Notes: generated by a model from the sequence alone, not told the origin. Positions 32,479 through 46,700 are shown, numbered from the stretch's first letter. The stretch: DNA of 64,000 bases from Leuctra nigra (GCA_934045905.1 OW203762.1:56631411-56695410); one strand, 5' to 3'. Translations and numbers: made by a program.

Positions 32479-34594
32479 ACGAAATGTAGGCGCAGGCGAT
32501 TAGCCGGATAACCTACACGTTTTATACCATCTCTTATACGTTGTACTTTATATTTTTTTTTAGTAAAGATGATACCTTGATATCACCAGACTAAATTTTG
32601 TATTATTATACCAACAATTATTTAGAATTGCAGTAATCACTAATCAGTATTAAGGAGTATTAAGACGAAGTACATCCAGGCTTGACTACAACATTTGTAA
32701 TATCATACAGGTAGGTCATTTATTTATACAAATCAGACTGTGGAAGGCTGGAAGCTGCCCCGTGGCCCCCGTGGCTGCCCTGTGTTTGAAAAGGGTCAAG
32801 TGTTGTGAACATTTGAAGCAGCGAGATAAGTGGCGGGAAAAGACAACCAACTACAGCAGAGCGTTCTCCCCGCCATCAAAACAACAAAACAATATAGAAG
32901 GCAGTGAAATAGGCCAAGTATTATTTAGGACAGACATAAAACATATTTAGGATTTTGAAAGCAGTTTACGTTGTCAATAAAAGGTAAATCTTACAATTAT
33001 GTGAAATAGTTCAGGTCAAAACTCTGTACAGTTCTTACTGGATATGTCTAGTTGGTATTGCCATCACTTCTTTAGAAATTTTAGCATTATTTGAACTACA
33101 GCCTCCTGTTTCCTGTGAGCTCGTTAGAAGGTACAACAACAGACCATAACAGACCACGAAGAACGATATTAAGAAAATGCATCGGGATTTTCATCCCATT
33201 GCCATTGTAAAGTAAACATTCGTCTATAACAATAATATTTGTCAGTATCGCATAAATAGTACTGTAAAAGCAAACGATTCACTTTTCAATCGACGTGAAC
33301 TTGCTGTAAGGCATGGTTATGCATGTCATTAGTCTCCTTTGCGATCTAAATTTGCACAATTGATGTTTCTTTCTCTTCTTGTTAGGAGGGAGACTATGCA
33401 GCTAACTATCTGCACTTTATATAGACCTAAGATTATAATAATATGTTGGTCTACCTATTAGCAGATCAAATCTGTGCATGACCTATTTTCAGCCACTCTG
33501 TAATAGCTTCTTAGGTATAAATCCTTAGTTTGGATGACATTGTTGTGGGTATGTTAGATGACGTAATTATGCTGTCTACTCCTCATGAATGCATTCTCGT
33601 ACATAAATGTCCTGTTTTTTAATGATTACCAACTTTTAAAACATTGCTCGATCTAGACCATTCAGTGGTATCAGTCGGGGACTTGTTGTCACCTACCTAC
33701 TTGTTGTTGTATTTTGTATTTATTTGATCTTCTTACAAGCGTACATTGTATTATACAGTGGTAAGGTACTAATTTTAGGTTATAGATTTAGAAGTTACTG
33801 GTGTGGTGATTATACATAGTTTGGTTTAAATTGAGTAATTTGTTCTCTATGCCAGTGATATTCTCCACATGAAGAGTTATCATTCAGCAATATCCAATGT
33901 CTACAATCACAATTGGGCATCTTCTCAGTCTATTAGTCTGTATCTTTATGTAGGTACCTAGGTAGTATTTTTGGGTTTATTTTTGTTGTTTTGTTGTTGT
34001 TGTAGGTTTTAGTAGGTACCTAGGTATATTTGGACTGATGTTTTATCTTCCCATTGTCTGCATACCTAAATGGTGAAGCAGTTCGAAATACATAGATTTC
34101 TTTATAATCCTGGGGTGGGATTACATAAAATTATAACTTTCTTGTCACGGTGGCAAGCTTCTCATCTCAATGCTATTCACGGCCTTCTAGGGACTTGTCA
34201 CCGTGATAAGTAAGTTATCATTTTATGTGATCGCACCCCTGTACTAGATGTGAAAATGTTTATTAGAATAATGTGAGCTGTAGATTGTGAAAGCAAGCAT
34301 CTCCATCAGTTCTACGTTACCTACTTTACACACTTCTGCTTGCTACAGTCTGCTTGATTGCTTGCTTTTCCTGCTCTTACCAGCTTGGAAGGTGATTTTG
34401 TTTTCATACCTTAAAGTCATGAAGTGAGATGGGGTCTACTTACCACACAACTTTCCTGTGGCACAAAAACCTAAACATGCTACTTTTGTTAGTTTGTTCT
34501 GAACTGTAGGCTACTGATTTACGGAGAACTTTGATTTGACTTTGAACTTCCATTGCTGTTGACGTGCGTATTTAATGCATTGTGATTGTTTCAG
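32479..34594. other. intergenic region and probable 5' region of the Psc-like gene
   Basis: AT-rich with gtaggtacctaggta simple repeats. The Psc-like start codon lies directly after an acceptor (gattgtttcag), so at least one 5' untranslated exon must lie in this stretch or upstream; I could not place it. One MITE at 34112-34239. Confidence 0.4.
34112..34239. mobile_element. short MITE
   Basis: Ends ggggtgggattacataaaat and, inverted, attttatgtgatcgcacccc; inner ttgtcacggtg/caccgtgataa also pair. 128 bp, non-coding, in the upstream region of the Psc-like gene. Confidence 0.6.
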
Positions 34595-34709
34595 ATGCAG
34601 CGGTCCACTCACCGGCTCAAGTTGAGTGAGATCGGACCGCATGTGAAATGCGTCTTATGTTTGGGCTACCTCATTGATGCAACCACTATTGTCGAGTGCC
34701 TTCATTCTT
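34595..34709 (+). CDS. Psc: Psc-like exon 1 (start codon, first half of RING)
   Basis: ATG directly follows the acceptor tgtttcag. Encodes 38 codons ending ECLHS plus one base. The start fits other PCGF proteins, which place the RING within about 20 residues of the N-terminus. The RING is completed by the exon at 43081, 8.4 kb away. Confidence 0.88.
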
Positions 34710-37700
34710 GTGAGTATCTACCTACATGCACTTGTTCATTTACCTCAGTACATTTTTTTTGAAGAGTACAGTACCTACCTACCTAATAAAGACTTACTGT
34801 ATCAATTGCATGGTTTAGTTCTATGAATAAATTGAAAGCTTGATTTTTGTTAATGCACCTTTTGAAAGGTGCACCTTTAAACAATGAACCTTTATAATCT
34901 AATCCTGATTTGATGATCGTACGTAGATACTGGAATGTAACTTGTAATGTTTCATGAAAATTATGAAAATTTTAGTAGGTACCTAGTAGGTTAGTAGGTA
35001 GTTATTTCTTTATTGTACAAAAACAAAAACTTGTAAACAAACTGCCAAGCACCTTCCCGCCTAAAAGGATCGAGATCTAAAACAAGGGCCAAGAAATTAG
35101 ATATTGTTGAAACTTTTTTGCACTTAAAATTCGTGAAATCATTTCACCCAGTTACTGCCGCCAAGCACATCACTTTAAACGTAACATTGTGCCCAAATTC
35201 AAAGAAAAAATCTATGTGAACCATAGGGGTGGGACGTTTAAGCGTAAACGTTTAAACCTCTTGCACCTCTTCCTGTCGCCCTTTTTAAAAATCGGTACGA
35301 TGACCCCCTTCCTCCAATCCTCTGGAACTGTCTTCTGCTTCCATGCTGCGCTCATCACACGAAACATCCATCTTCTTCCCATCTTCCCAGCCGCTTTTAC
35401 CATCTCCACCGTTAATTCATCCACTCCTGGTGATCGCCCATTCTTCATCTCTTTTAACGCTTTCTCCACCTCTCCCTCTGTCAAATCCCGCTCTTCTTCA
35501 TCCTCGCCCTCACTCTGCAATCCTTCATTACTTTCTGGTAGCACTTACCCCATTGCCATTTAGTAGTTCCCCGATATATCCCCTCCACAGCTCCTGTACC
35601 TCTTCCGGTTCATTGATTAGCCTGTCGCCGTCGTCCATCATACAAGTCCGCTTTTCTTTTCTTGTCCTTTTATCCTTTATTATGCCATACAGCATCTTTT
35701 TATTGCCTTCAAAATCCTTTTCCAATTTACCGGCAAGCTCTTCCATAGATTTCTCCTTTTCTTCTACTACTGTTTCTCTCACTCTTATTTTCCACCTTCG
35801 GTATTCGGCTTTGTTGTGATCAGATCTATCGCCCTCGTACGTCTGCCAGGCGGTTCTCTTGTGACGCACTGCTTCTCGGACTCTTTCATTCCACCACGGG
35901 GTTTCCTTCTTCATGCTTCTCCCACTTGATCGCCCACAAACTTCCTCTTGATATTGGTTTATATTTTTTTAATGAAAGTAAATAGATCAAAGATTCTAAT
36001 CATATGCGTTTTTTGAAAATATATCAGGCCAATTAAATAAAATCTTCTTTTATAGCAAATTTTTCAAACATGCCATAAGATAACATGGGGAAAATACTTC
36101 TTTCTTATTCGCCTATCTCGAAAACTAGACACGGGAAATATTTTATTTTTTGAAGTGTTGTTTAGGGCAGCGGTCGCCAACCGGTGGTCCGCCGCGAGAA
36201 AATTTTGGTGGTCCGCAGAGAAATTTGGAAGTTTACTTCTAAGTTTCCATGCAATTTATTTAATTTAAAAAAATGGTAATTCAATACAATTAATGTACTG
36301 AATTGTACTGTTTCAGTACATAATTTAATGTCTTTGGGTCGTTCCGGACCAAAACAACAAGGTCATTGTCGTCATCATTTCCGATTTTTTTTTAATTTGG
36401 CACGTTGATAGGCATTGCTAAGCGAAGTACAAAAACATTTTTTAAACAATTTTATAGTACAGTGGTGTCGAGTTACAAGGTCACAAACTTCCGACGAAAA
36501 ATAAAGTTTTCTGGAGGTGCGTCGCAATAAAGTGGACTCTCTCAACTAATAATAGAGCTACAGAGTCCATCAAAAACTCATTTTAAAGCTAATAATACGC
36601 TCTTTTCAGAAATGTGACATGTGTTAATAAAAAATAAAAATTTGTATTTTTTTTTCTTTAAAAAAAAAAAAGTCAAAAAATTTCAAAACGATTTTAAAAT
36701 AAATTCGATTTTTTTATTTTTTTTAAATTTTGAGGATAATTTGATGAAATATGTATAAACAACCTGTGAAAATTTGACGCTCGGCATTCCACAACTTTTC
36801 GAGCAAAAAAATGTTTTGTTCAGTATCGCCCGCGCGTGGTACTGTTTCTCCGCAACGGCAATCATTTTATGATCAAAAACATCCTGCGGTTTTACGAAAA
36901 CCGTATTTTTAAAAAAATTTAAACCTACAGGATAGTTTATTAAACATGTATAAACAAACTGTGAAAATTTCAAGCTCGGCATTCTACAACTTTCGAGCAA
37001 ATCATATTTTGTTTGGTAGCGCCGCGTGACACTGATTCGCCGCGAGGCCTATAATCTTTGGTAACCGCGCTAGAGATGCTAATATTGCAACAAGTATGCA
37101 CTCTTTGGGAGGACAGACAAAATAGTTACTTTTTCACTCCTATTGCACGATTTAAACTTATCTTTTAACTGGGCTATGATTTCCTTGTGATCGTTCATTG
37201 CTAATAGACCACCACTGTCACTTGACGATGACTCCGCCATTTGCGACGTGCTGGGGGCATACAGATGTAGTGTCTTTTTCATTGTAGCTTTTACTTGCTT
37301 ATATTTTCTCTTGGGATACGACTTTCCTTTCATCTTTCTGGCATCAAGAGACACGCCAAGCGCTGCCAATGACTGGCTGACAACTTCGGGATCACATGCA
37401 GGAGACTCGAATGTTTCATCAGCATCAGCGTCTTTTGCAGGTGTTGGTTGCGTGGAGTGAAATGCCTCTAGTCTCTTCGGGAGGGTCTTTCGGCAAAGAG
37501 TGCACAATCTTTTACCGGGAATTAGTTCTACAATATCCATGTATTTCAGCCTCCAGTCAAAATCGATTTGAGTCAATCCCTTCGTCTTCAAAATTTCTGG
37601 GTGGATAGAAAAGGGATCGCTGCATTTATTCTCACGACGAGAATAATATTTAAGATAACTATTTTCGTGGTACTGGCAGATGGTAATAATGTTTTCACAA

Positions 37701-40700
37701 CCCGAACGCAATGTTAGAAGTGTCTTGGTCTGACTTCGAAAGTTTGAAACACTTTTTAATTCTTCTCCTGCTGTGCATTCCTCATTGCGATATATTCCAA
37801 TCGAATACATTTTTAGTAATCAAATACACCAATGTAACTACAACTTGTCCAACAATAAACCGAACACTCGTGTCCTTCTCACGCTCACGCACCTTGTCTA
37901 AATGAAAATAGCACTCGTGTCCTTCCATGCTCACGCAAATTGTCCAACAATAAAAGTAACACTCATGACCTTCCCACGCTCACGCACCTTGTCCAACAAC
38001 GAAAATAGCACTCGTGTCCTTCACGCTCACGCAAATTGTCCAACAATAAAAGTAACACTCGTGTCCTTCCCACGCTCACTCAGCTTGTCTAAATGAAAAT
38101 AACACTCGTGTCCTTCCACGCTCACGCAAATTGTCCAACAATAAAAGTAACACTCGTGACCTTCCCACGCTCACGCACCTTGTCCAACAACGAAAATAGC
38201 ACTCGTGTCCTTCAACGCTCACGCAAATTGTCCAACAATAAAAGTAACACTCGTGTCCTTCCCACGCTAACGCACCTTGTCCAACAACGAAAATAGCACT
38301 CGTGTCCTTTCACGCTCACGCAAATTGTCCAATAATAAAAGTAACACTCGTGTCCCACGCTCACGCAGCTTGTCCAACACTACGAACTCGCACTTTTACA
38401 ATTTGCACGTTGAAATAATACAAGCTCAACATTTCAAATTTTGAAAACAGTGAATTGAATGCATTAGAAAAGGAAACAACACGTTGAATAGAATGTATAC
38501 TGAACCAACGCCGTCTGCGATCGAAGACTATCTGTCAGGCGAGCACTCTGCACTACCCTCAACCTCTCACAAAACAATCGTCTCCAGCCCAACTCAGACC
38601 CGCATACCTGTGCTATTGTCTCTTAGTGGAGTGAGTGGAGGGGGTGCAGTGGTCATCTTGACCAACCCTTCCTTCCTTGAACATTCCACAAAACTTGATG
38701 AAAACGGCAAAAGGAGCAATATACCAATATGACACGTAGATGATCGACGTCATCCAAAGAACATTGTTTAGCAATGGAATATAAAAAACATTCCGAGTAA
38801 TTCAGATTTGCATTTCGACATTATAGCAAAACATTCAAGCCGAACGAAAAAGTCTTCAAATACACCAACACAATTATTTCTTCAAAATTAAGGAATGCCG
38901 AACATGACATCTTGCTAGGGATAAAACACCATTATTTTAAAGCTGTTCTGAAAGTTTAAAGAGATTTGAAGAGTATCGGTTCAATTTTCACTAACGGTGT
39001 CGATAGAATTCAAAATTCGGCTTCTGCCGAACATAATGCATACTAATAAATACCAACTGCAATGTGAAAAGATTTTCCTCGAGTGGGACTCGAACCCACG
39101 ACCTTCCGATATCCAGTCAGATGCTCTACCAGCTGAGCTATCGAGGCAGTTCACAGTGCAGCGGCTGTGTTCCAATATAAGCTGCGTTAGCAACTTACCG
39201 ATTTTGAAGATAGGGTCAGAAGACCGTGAATTTCATCCACGTTTGACAACTGACTAACTTCATTCGACTTGGTATTCTCATAAGCAGATGAGTGCGCATA
39301 TGTATGACTGGATATGACATATGTATGAGCATCTGACTGGATATCGGAAGGTCGTGGGTTCGAGTCCCACTCGAGGAAAATCTTTTCACATTGCAGTTGG
39401 TATTTATTAACATTCACCTAACTGAGGGATTCAGTAAAAATCATATTTCATACATATGCGCACTCATCTGCTTATGAGAATACCAAGTCGAATGAAGTTA
39501 GTCAGTTGTCAAACGTGGATGAAATTCACGGTCTTCTGACCCTATCTTCAAAATCGGTAAGTTGCTAACGCAGCTTATATTGGAACACAGCCGCTGCACT
39601 GTGAACTGCCTCGATAGCTCAGCTGGTAGAGCATCTGACTGGATATCGGAAGGTCGTGGGTTCGAGTCCCACTCGAGGAAAATCTTTTCACATTGCAGTT
39701 GGTATTTATTAACATTCACCTAACTGAGGGATTCAGTAAAAATCATATTTCATACATATGCGCACTCATCTGCTTATGAGAATACCAAGTCGAATGAAGT
39801 TAGTCAGTTGTCAAACGTGGATGAAATTCACGGTCTTCTGACCCTATCTTCAAAATCGGTAAGTTGCTAACGCAGCTTATATTGGAACACAGCCGCTGCA
39901 CTGTGAACTGCCTCGATAGCTCAGCTGGTAGAGCATCTGACTGGATATCGGAAGATCGTGGGTTCGAGTCCCACTCGAGGAAAATCTTTTCACATTGCAG
40001 TTGGTATTTATTAACATTCACCTAACTGAGGGATTCAGTAAAAATCATATTTCATACATATGCGCACTCATCTGCTTATGAGAATACCAAGTCGAATGAA
40101 GTTAGTCAGTTGTCAAACGTGGATGAAATTCACGGTCTTCTGACCCTATCTTCAAAATCGGTAAGTTGCTAACGCAGCTTATATTGGAACACAGCCGCTG
40201 CACTGTGAACTGCCTCGATAGCTCAGCTGGTAGAGCATCTGACTGGATATCGGAAGGTCGTGGGTTCGAGTTCCACTCGAGGAAAATCTTTTCACATTGC
40301 AGTTGGTATTTATTAACATTCACCTAACTGAGGGATTCAGTAAAAATCATATTTCATATAATGCATACTGTTAACTGTTTGCCTAGGTGTACAATGCTAG
40401 ACTTGTTTTTTCCTATAAAAACGTATTATCGTGAATGAAATGGTATACTTGTTGCAATATTAGCATCTCTAGCGCGGTTACCAAAGATTATAGGCCTCGC
40501 GGCGAATCAGTGTCACGCGGCGCTACCAAACAAAATATGATTTGCTCGAAAGTTGTAGAATGCCGAGCTTGAAATTTTCACAGTTTGTTTATACATGTTT
40601 TATTTAACTATCCTGAAAGTTTAAATTTTTTAAAAATACGGTTTTCGTAAAACCGCAGGATGTTTTTGATCATAAAATTATTGCCGTTGCGGAGAAACAG

Positions 40701-43700
40701 TACCACGCGCGGGCGATACTGAACAAAACATTTTTTTGCTCAAAAAGTTGTGGAATGCCGAGCGTCAAATTTTCACAGGTTGTTTATACATATTACATCA
40801 AATTATCCTCAAAATTTAAAAAAAATAAAAAAATCTAATTTTTTTTAAAATCGTTTTGAAATTTTTTGACTTTTTTTAAAGAAAAAAAATACAAATTTTT
40901 ATTTTTTATTAACACATGTCACATTTCTAAAAAGAGCGTATTATTAGCTTTAAAATGAGTTTTTGATGGACTCTGTAGCTCTATTATTAGTTGAGAGAAT
41001 CCACTTTATTGCGACGCACCTCCAGAAAACTTTGTTTTTCGTCGGAAGTTTGTGACCTTGTAACTCGACACCACTGTACAATAAAATTGTTTAAAAAATG
41101 TTTTTGTACTTCGCTTAGCAATGCCTATCAACGTGCCAAATTAAAAAAAAATCGGAAATGATGACGACAAAAAATTAACAATTTCATGTGTTTTGGTGCG
41201 GAACGACCCCTTTACAAAGTATACCTACCTACTACTAATAAGTATTCACTATATTAGCTCTATAATGAAAATAATATCAGTTTCAAGGATTTTTCCAATA
41301 CCTGTAAGAGTAATTTTACACGCTCTTTCAGGAAAAAAAGTTTGCTGAAATAGCGTAGAAACGCGCCAAATGACTTCCTGAAAACCAAAAATTTCCGGGG
41401 CTAAGTGCCCCGGACCCACTTAACGCTGGGGGACCCTCCCCCCAGCTCCCATTGTCTCCCTCACCAATCAGGTTCCCCGTCTTAAATGTCTTTTACGCGC
41501 CTAAGTGGTCCGGGGGATATAAAATTTTCATAAGCGGTCCGCGAGGTCCAAAAGGTGGGCGACTGCTGGTTTAAGGGATACCAATGAGTGAGTACAGCAA
41601 AATTGAACACTATCTAAAAAAATGGTTGATCGACCCAGCCACCTTAAAGTGTTGTGCTTGGCGGCAGTAACTGGGCGAAATGGTTTCACGAATTTTAAGT
41701 GCAAAAAAGTTTCAACAATATCTTATTGCTTGGCCCTTCTTTTAGATCTCGATCCTTTTAGGCGGGAAGGTGCTAGGCAGTTTATTTACAAGTTTTTGTT
41801 TTTGTACAACATATTGTCACATGGGGTAAAAGTTTCACTTTAAAAGTCACTTTTTATTGATCATTGAGTGTTACCTATTATATTATTACATTGTTAACGC
41901 CAACAACGCCACTTTTTGTCTAAAGTTTTCTGTTTTTCTTCCAATAGTTCCAAAGTTAGAATAACGAAAGGGTCATTTCTTTTGGTTGAATATGAGTTAT
42001 CTCAACTTTTTAAATTGTTAAAAGTTCACAACTTTGAGTCATATGAATACTTGACGTAAATTGAAAGTGTATTTGTTCCGGTGTAGACCAGAATTTTGCT
42101 CACGCATCTTTGTTGCCAGTTGGTAAACTGAAAGGTACACGAAAGGTAGATGATTGTAAATGCGTTTCCTCAAATTTAAATTCTTCCAAGTTCACTTTTT
42201 TATGGCAATTGGTAAAGCGTTAAGGCTTACAGATGTTTACAACACATTTTAAATAAAATCCAGATGGTTTTTGGAAGGCAATGTGACTTAAAACTAAAAG
42301 GTAATTTGTTCCTAAGTTAACTTTCCAGTTCCTGGAAACTTTCCAGGTAACTTCTAGTTTTTTATTTGAAAGGAACTAGGAACTGTAACTAGTTCCTTTT
42401 TGTGAGAGTGTGCCCGCCGTACGACTTGGCTGGCGTGGAGCGACCACTCCACTAGATTAAAAATATATAATTAATTAATAGGTACCTTTATGATACATTG
42501 AAATTTGTACCTACTCACTCAACAATTATTAACATTTAACCAAAATCCTACATTTACATGTGGCAATGGACATAATTTATTTCTCTTTATAAGTTTACAG
42601 CATTCTCTTCTAGAAATGTATTATGGGAATACCTGTCACTGTGAATCACTTTCAAATTGTGGGTCAACATTAGGTAGCCTACATCAAACAGTAGTCTCGG
42701 TAATCCTTTCGATCCACACTTCTTCATTCAGTGCAGTTAAGCTGATTATTTTCAATTCTATTTCTATTTATTCGCTTAAGTCAGTAAAGCCAACGCATAA
42801 TTTCTTAGTGACCTATCCTCTGCTCCGTGCATAGGTAAGGTACATTTTATTACCTATTCAAATTAAATTATTTATTTCCAAAATACTGATTTTTTTCCAA
42901 ATTTAAAAATATAAAAAGAATGAAAATGTAAAAAAAAACATTTAAAAATGTTCAAGGATCATTGACAATTTTCTGAAATATTTCTTGGAAATCCCTCTTG
43001 CAACACTAGGTGTAGGTATTACTGTATGTGAGATTGTGTATTGTAAGCAGTGTTTACATGTTCTATCTTTTCTCTTTCAGTCTGCCGAAGTTGTTTGTTG
43101 TTGTATTTAAAGAGCAACACATTCTGTCCAATATGTGACGTGCAGATTCACAAGACGAACCCGTTGCTGAGTATAAAGTAAGAGCCAACAGTTGCCTTGT
43201 AGTTTAATACATCTTAGTGTCATTGGAATCATGCATCAACTTGTTGCTTCGCAGGCCGGACAAGACGCTCCAAGACATCGTCTACAAGCTCGTGCCTGGT
43301 CTCTTTCGCTCAGAAATGCGACGTAGAAGACTGTTCTATGCAAAACACCCTATTAAGTGTAAGCATTAATTTTAAATACCTACTGCAATTGGGATAATAA
43401 TAATTCACTAAGTAGGTAGGTAGGTAATTTAGACAGCAATAGATAGAGATCCGATTACATGGTTTAAAAACTTCAAAATTTTGTTTTTGGAATTGGAAAT
43501 TTCGCGTTTTGTGGTTTTAAGAATTGTCAATTTCGCGTTTTATGTTTTTAAAAAATATAGAAAAACTACAGATTATGAGTATTAGAATTTCCATTGAAGA
43601 ATAATAAAAAGAAACAGTGTAGGTACCTACAAGTGCTTGGACTTTCATAGTCACCATTTACTGTTCTATTCAAATGCCAGAGCATAGTTAGGAGTTGTTA

Positions 43701-46700
43701 GGTAACTACCTATACATTTTTATCGCGATCTAATTGAAGAGGGTCAATATTATATCACTCACAAATGTAAACCCTTGGTAAGCCAATGCAGCATGTGACT
43801 GTTCACCTTGGCTTTTCATAATGCAAGATCAAAAATAAAAATAATTATTTAAGCTGTTTCATGCTGTTTGTTTTAAATGTATTTCAACTGTGAAAGACAT
43901 ATTTCAACTTTATTTTCACGTGATAATGCGAGGTCACTGCCCCTCACACTAAGCAACCCCAGGTAGTTTTCTACAAGGTCAGAGCTCTTCTGTCATTTAC
44001 GCAAATAAGGGAGGGTCACTGACTGATTTTACAAATAAAAAAGGTTGTTTATTGGGGTTTGCCTTGGTGATCCTGAGAAAAATTAGAAAATCAACTGCAA
44101 AATGTACAATATAACAGGAAATATGTTCAATTTGGTGATATTTCGTGATTTAGTCAGTTCGGTGGTGTTTAGCGGTGTTAAGGGTAAATTTCGCGTTTGT
44201 CGCGATTAAATTCCAGTGTTTTTGGGCTAGAAACTTATGGAAACGCACCAATATTTAGAAATATGAGTCATTTACAACACCTCGAAAATTTCGCAATCAC
44301 CGGCATATTATAATATAATTGGATCTCTAGCAATAGACAATTTAAAAAATATCTGGATTCTAATGAATTTAACATGCAGTTTGGTTTTCCAGATATTTTA
44401 GTGTTTTACAACAATGGGTAAAAAGACACCAATAGATGTGAAAAACCAAACTGCATAATATGAATTTTGTTAAAACGCTGAGCCACACAGATAATTTTTA
44501 AAATGGGTCTACGTATTAGATTAGTAGATCTGTCTGTGCTTTCTGTTCAGACGGAAGTTTTGCTGGATTACTGTTGTGGTGTACCAGAAATGATAATCTG
44601 TCTTCTAATGTAACTAATTAGGAATGATTACATCTCACAAGCAAGACGAATCATCCCTGTTTTGTCCAACTTAATTACTGAACAAGTGCTATTGTATTTA
44701 CAACATAATTTACAAAATTTGTTTACAATTGAATAGAATCAGACACCAAAAATATTCAGTTGGTAACTTGAGAGCAATCCAATAATTATGTCAATGTTCC
44801 CATGGCCTTAGCACCTTGCATGCAGTCATTTACTTTGCACGAGAAAGTGTTCTGTGCACATGAACGCAGTGTGGTGATTGGTGTTTGCAGGTCGGCAGGC
44901 AAGCCCCGAGGAGAGAGGCGTCGGTGTCGAGAGGGTTATCTATTCACCAGACGACAGCTTCAGCCTGTCACTCGAGTATTATGACTTGTAAGTCACATTT
45001 ATATTTCTTTGTACATATTGTTTTTGGCAATTGGCAAGCATGTTATGTTAATGCGTAGATTAGAATCACTTGATTTTAAAAAAGAATCATTAATTTAATT
45101 ACCTATTCCCACAAATAAGTGATACGTGATGGAGCCACTTCTGGCAAGATGGCTACTATCAGGTCCACATATTAATTTGTTTGTTTTTACATTTCGTGTT
45201 TCCATAAAGCAGTGAAAAAACAAAAAACAAATGAAATTGATATTTAGCTATAAATTTACTTTCATGGCCATAACAAACAACTGTATCAAATATTTGTATT
45301 TATAATTATGCAAATGCGCCCTTGATAGCCGCCATTTACCTAGTACCACAAAATCCACTAGAGGTCAGTTGTGTTCCTTATTTTCTCGAATAGGTAGGTA
45401 TCAATATGGCACGGACGGGTAGGTATACAGTACAATTTGAGAAAATTTGACAATTTAGGGCGACATAAGTACTTTTTCATGTCTTTCCCACCAGATTGTA
45501 CAAGACTACACTACAATTGAAATGGCACATTGTCGGGTCAAATGGAGACATTTCTTTAGACATTTAAGTTTTAACAAAATTAATGATGTACCTAATACAT
45601 ATTGTAAAAGGGCAAGTCCAAGGTGTACAGATTTACTAGTGTAGTGTAGTGTAGTGTATTCAGACATGGGCAGTATCTAGATACTTGTATCTTAAGATAC
45701 GTATCTTAGATACATTTGTATCTTGTATCTAGTATTTTAAATACATGAGCCAAATGTATCTGTATCTTGTATTTTAAATACCCATTTCTAAAGTATTTTG
45801 TATCTTTTTTGAAGATTTAAAATACAAGATACATTTTTATGCGCCTAGAATTTCAAAGATAGCTTGATCTCTTGCTTGATTTCAAACAAGTATCAAATAA
45901 TACACGTTGCCGTATTGAATCGATCAAGAAAATGTTAAGTATGTTGCCTTACAAATAGAACAAATTAAAATTTAATTTAGAATGAAGTCCCTACATTTTT
46001 TACTGTTGGATGATATGTATGAGTAGGGATGGCACTTTTAACGGTTCTGAAAAAATCGGTAAATTTACCGGTCAGCGGTAAATTTTGAAAAACGATGGCG
46101 GATACCAAAATATGACTATACCCAATACAAAAATTACCCTACCTTATTATTTGACTTATTTACAAAGATTACCAGTCAGTCAGTGGTCAGGACAATAACA
46201 ATACATCTAATCAATGTTAATTGTTAATATTGACATTACTGCATTTTGATAAGGGATGATTTGATAGCTGATCGAAATAACTTACGGCAGAATAGCATTG
46301 ATTCGACCAATCTAGTATGCTATACATGTTCTTTTCTCCCATAAGAGGAATTGTCGACCATCCAATTTGATCAAGTTTCAATCGCTATGCTGTGTCTGCT
46401 AAACAAGCAAACCAGAACAAAGATCCGACATTGGAAGTAATCGTAGGAATTGCCATTCTGAATGATAGAGGACAACTAAAAATCAACTTAAATTATGCCT
46501 AACTACTAATGTTGTCACACTGAAGTTTACTTCTAGTTATTACTTAAATTGTGATATCTCCATTCATACATTCAAAAGAATTATAAAAACAAAATTTACC
46601 ATTTTTTACCGGTAAATTAATAATTGGTAAATTTACCGGTAAATTTACCTTAATTTACCGGTAAATTTTACCGGGTGCCATCCCTATGTACGAGAATAAA

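Larger units (their letters stand above)
39000..40357. repeat. 302-bp tandem and inverted repeat with tRNA-like cores
   Basis: Three direct copies spaced exactly 302 bp (tRNA-like cores start at 39608, 39910, 40212) plus an inverted copy (39000-39290) and a partial direct copy around 39327-39415, forming a large palindrome. Frames reading [17 protein letters not shown] come from the tRNA-like part in antisense and are not genes. Confidence 0.82.
36336..41209. mobile_element. long-TIR element carrying one ORF and tRNA-like repeats
   Basis: Inverted arms of about 760 bp (36336-37095 and 40445-41209), starting GGGTCGTTCCGGACCAAAAC at the left and, inverted, GGGTCGTTCCGCACCAAAAC at the right, flanked by CTTT on both sides. 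The interior contains a minus-strand ORF (37079-37810), a tandem repeat (37840-38385) and 302-bp repeats with tRNA-like sequences (39000-40357). The superfamily is not recognised; the 4-bp flank is suggestive only. Confidence 0.65.
36168..41568. mobile_element. hAT-like composite element in Psc-like intron 1
   Basis: Left tip CAGCGGTCGCCAACCGGTGG and right tip inverse (ggtgggcgactgctg), of the CAG-start type common in hAT. Flanks GTTTAGGG (36160-36167) and GTTTAAGG (41569-41576) agree at 7 of 8 positions. It encloses a second element at 36336-41209. The right part has a G+C-rich hairpin near 41397-41415. Confidence 0.68.
35018..41815. mobile_element. outer inverted-repeat element in Psc-like intron 1
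   Basis: Sequence at 35020-35175 (caaaaacaaaaacttgtaaa, cttcccgcctaaaaggatcg, cagttactgccgccaagcac) recurs inverted at 41645-41810 with good identity. It encloses a LINE fragment (35258-35930) and the hAT-like composite (36168-41568). Outer limits are approximate; no target duplication identified. The right side also has ccagccacc followed by TTAA (41634-41646). Confidence 0.55.

Noticed and set aside
38981..40323. Small proteins reading [14 protein letters not shown]
   Set aside because: These are antisense translations of the tRNA-like repeat, a familiar artefact in predicted proteomes.
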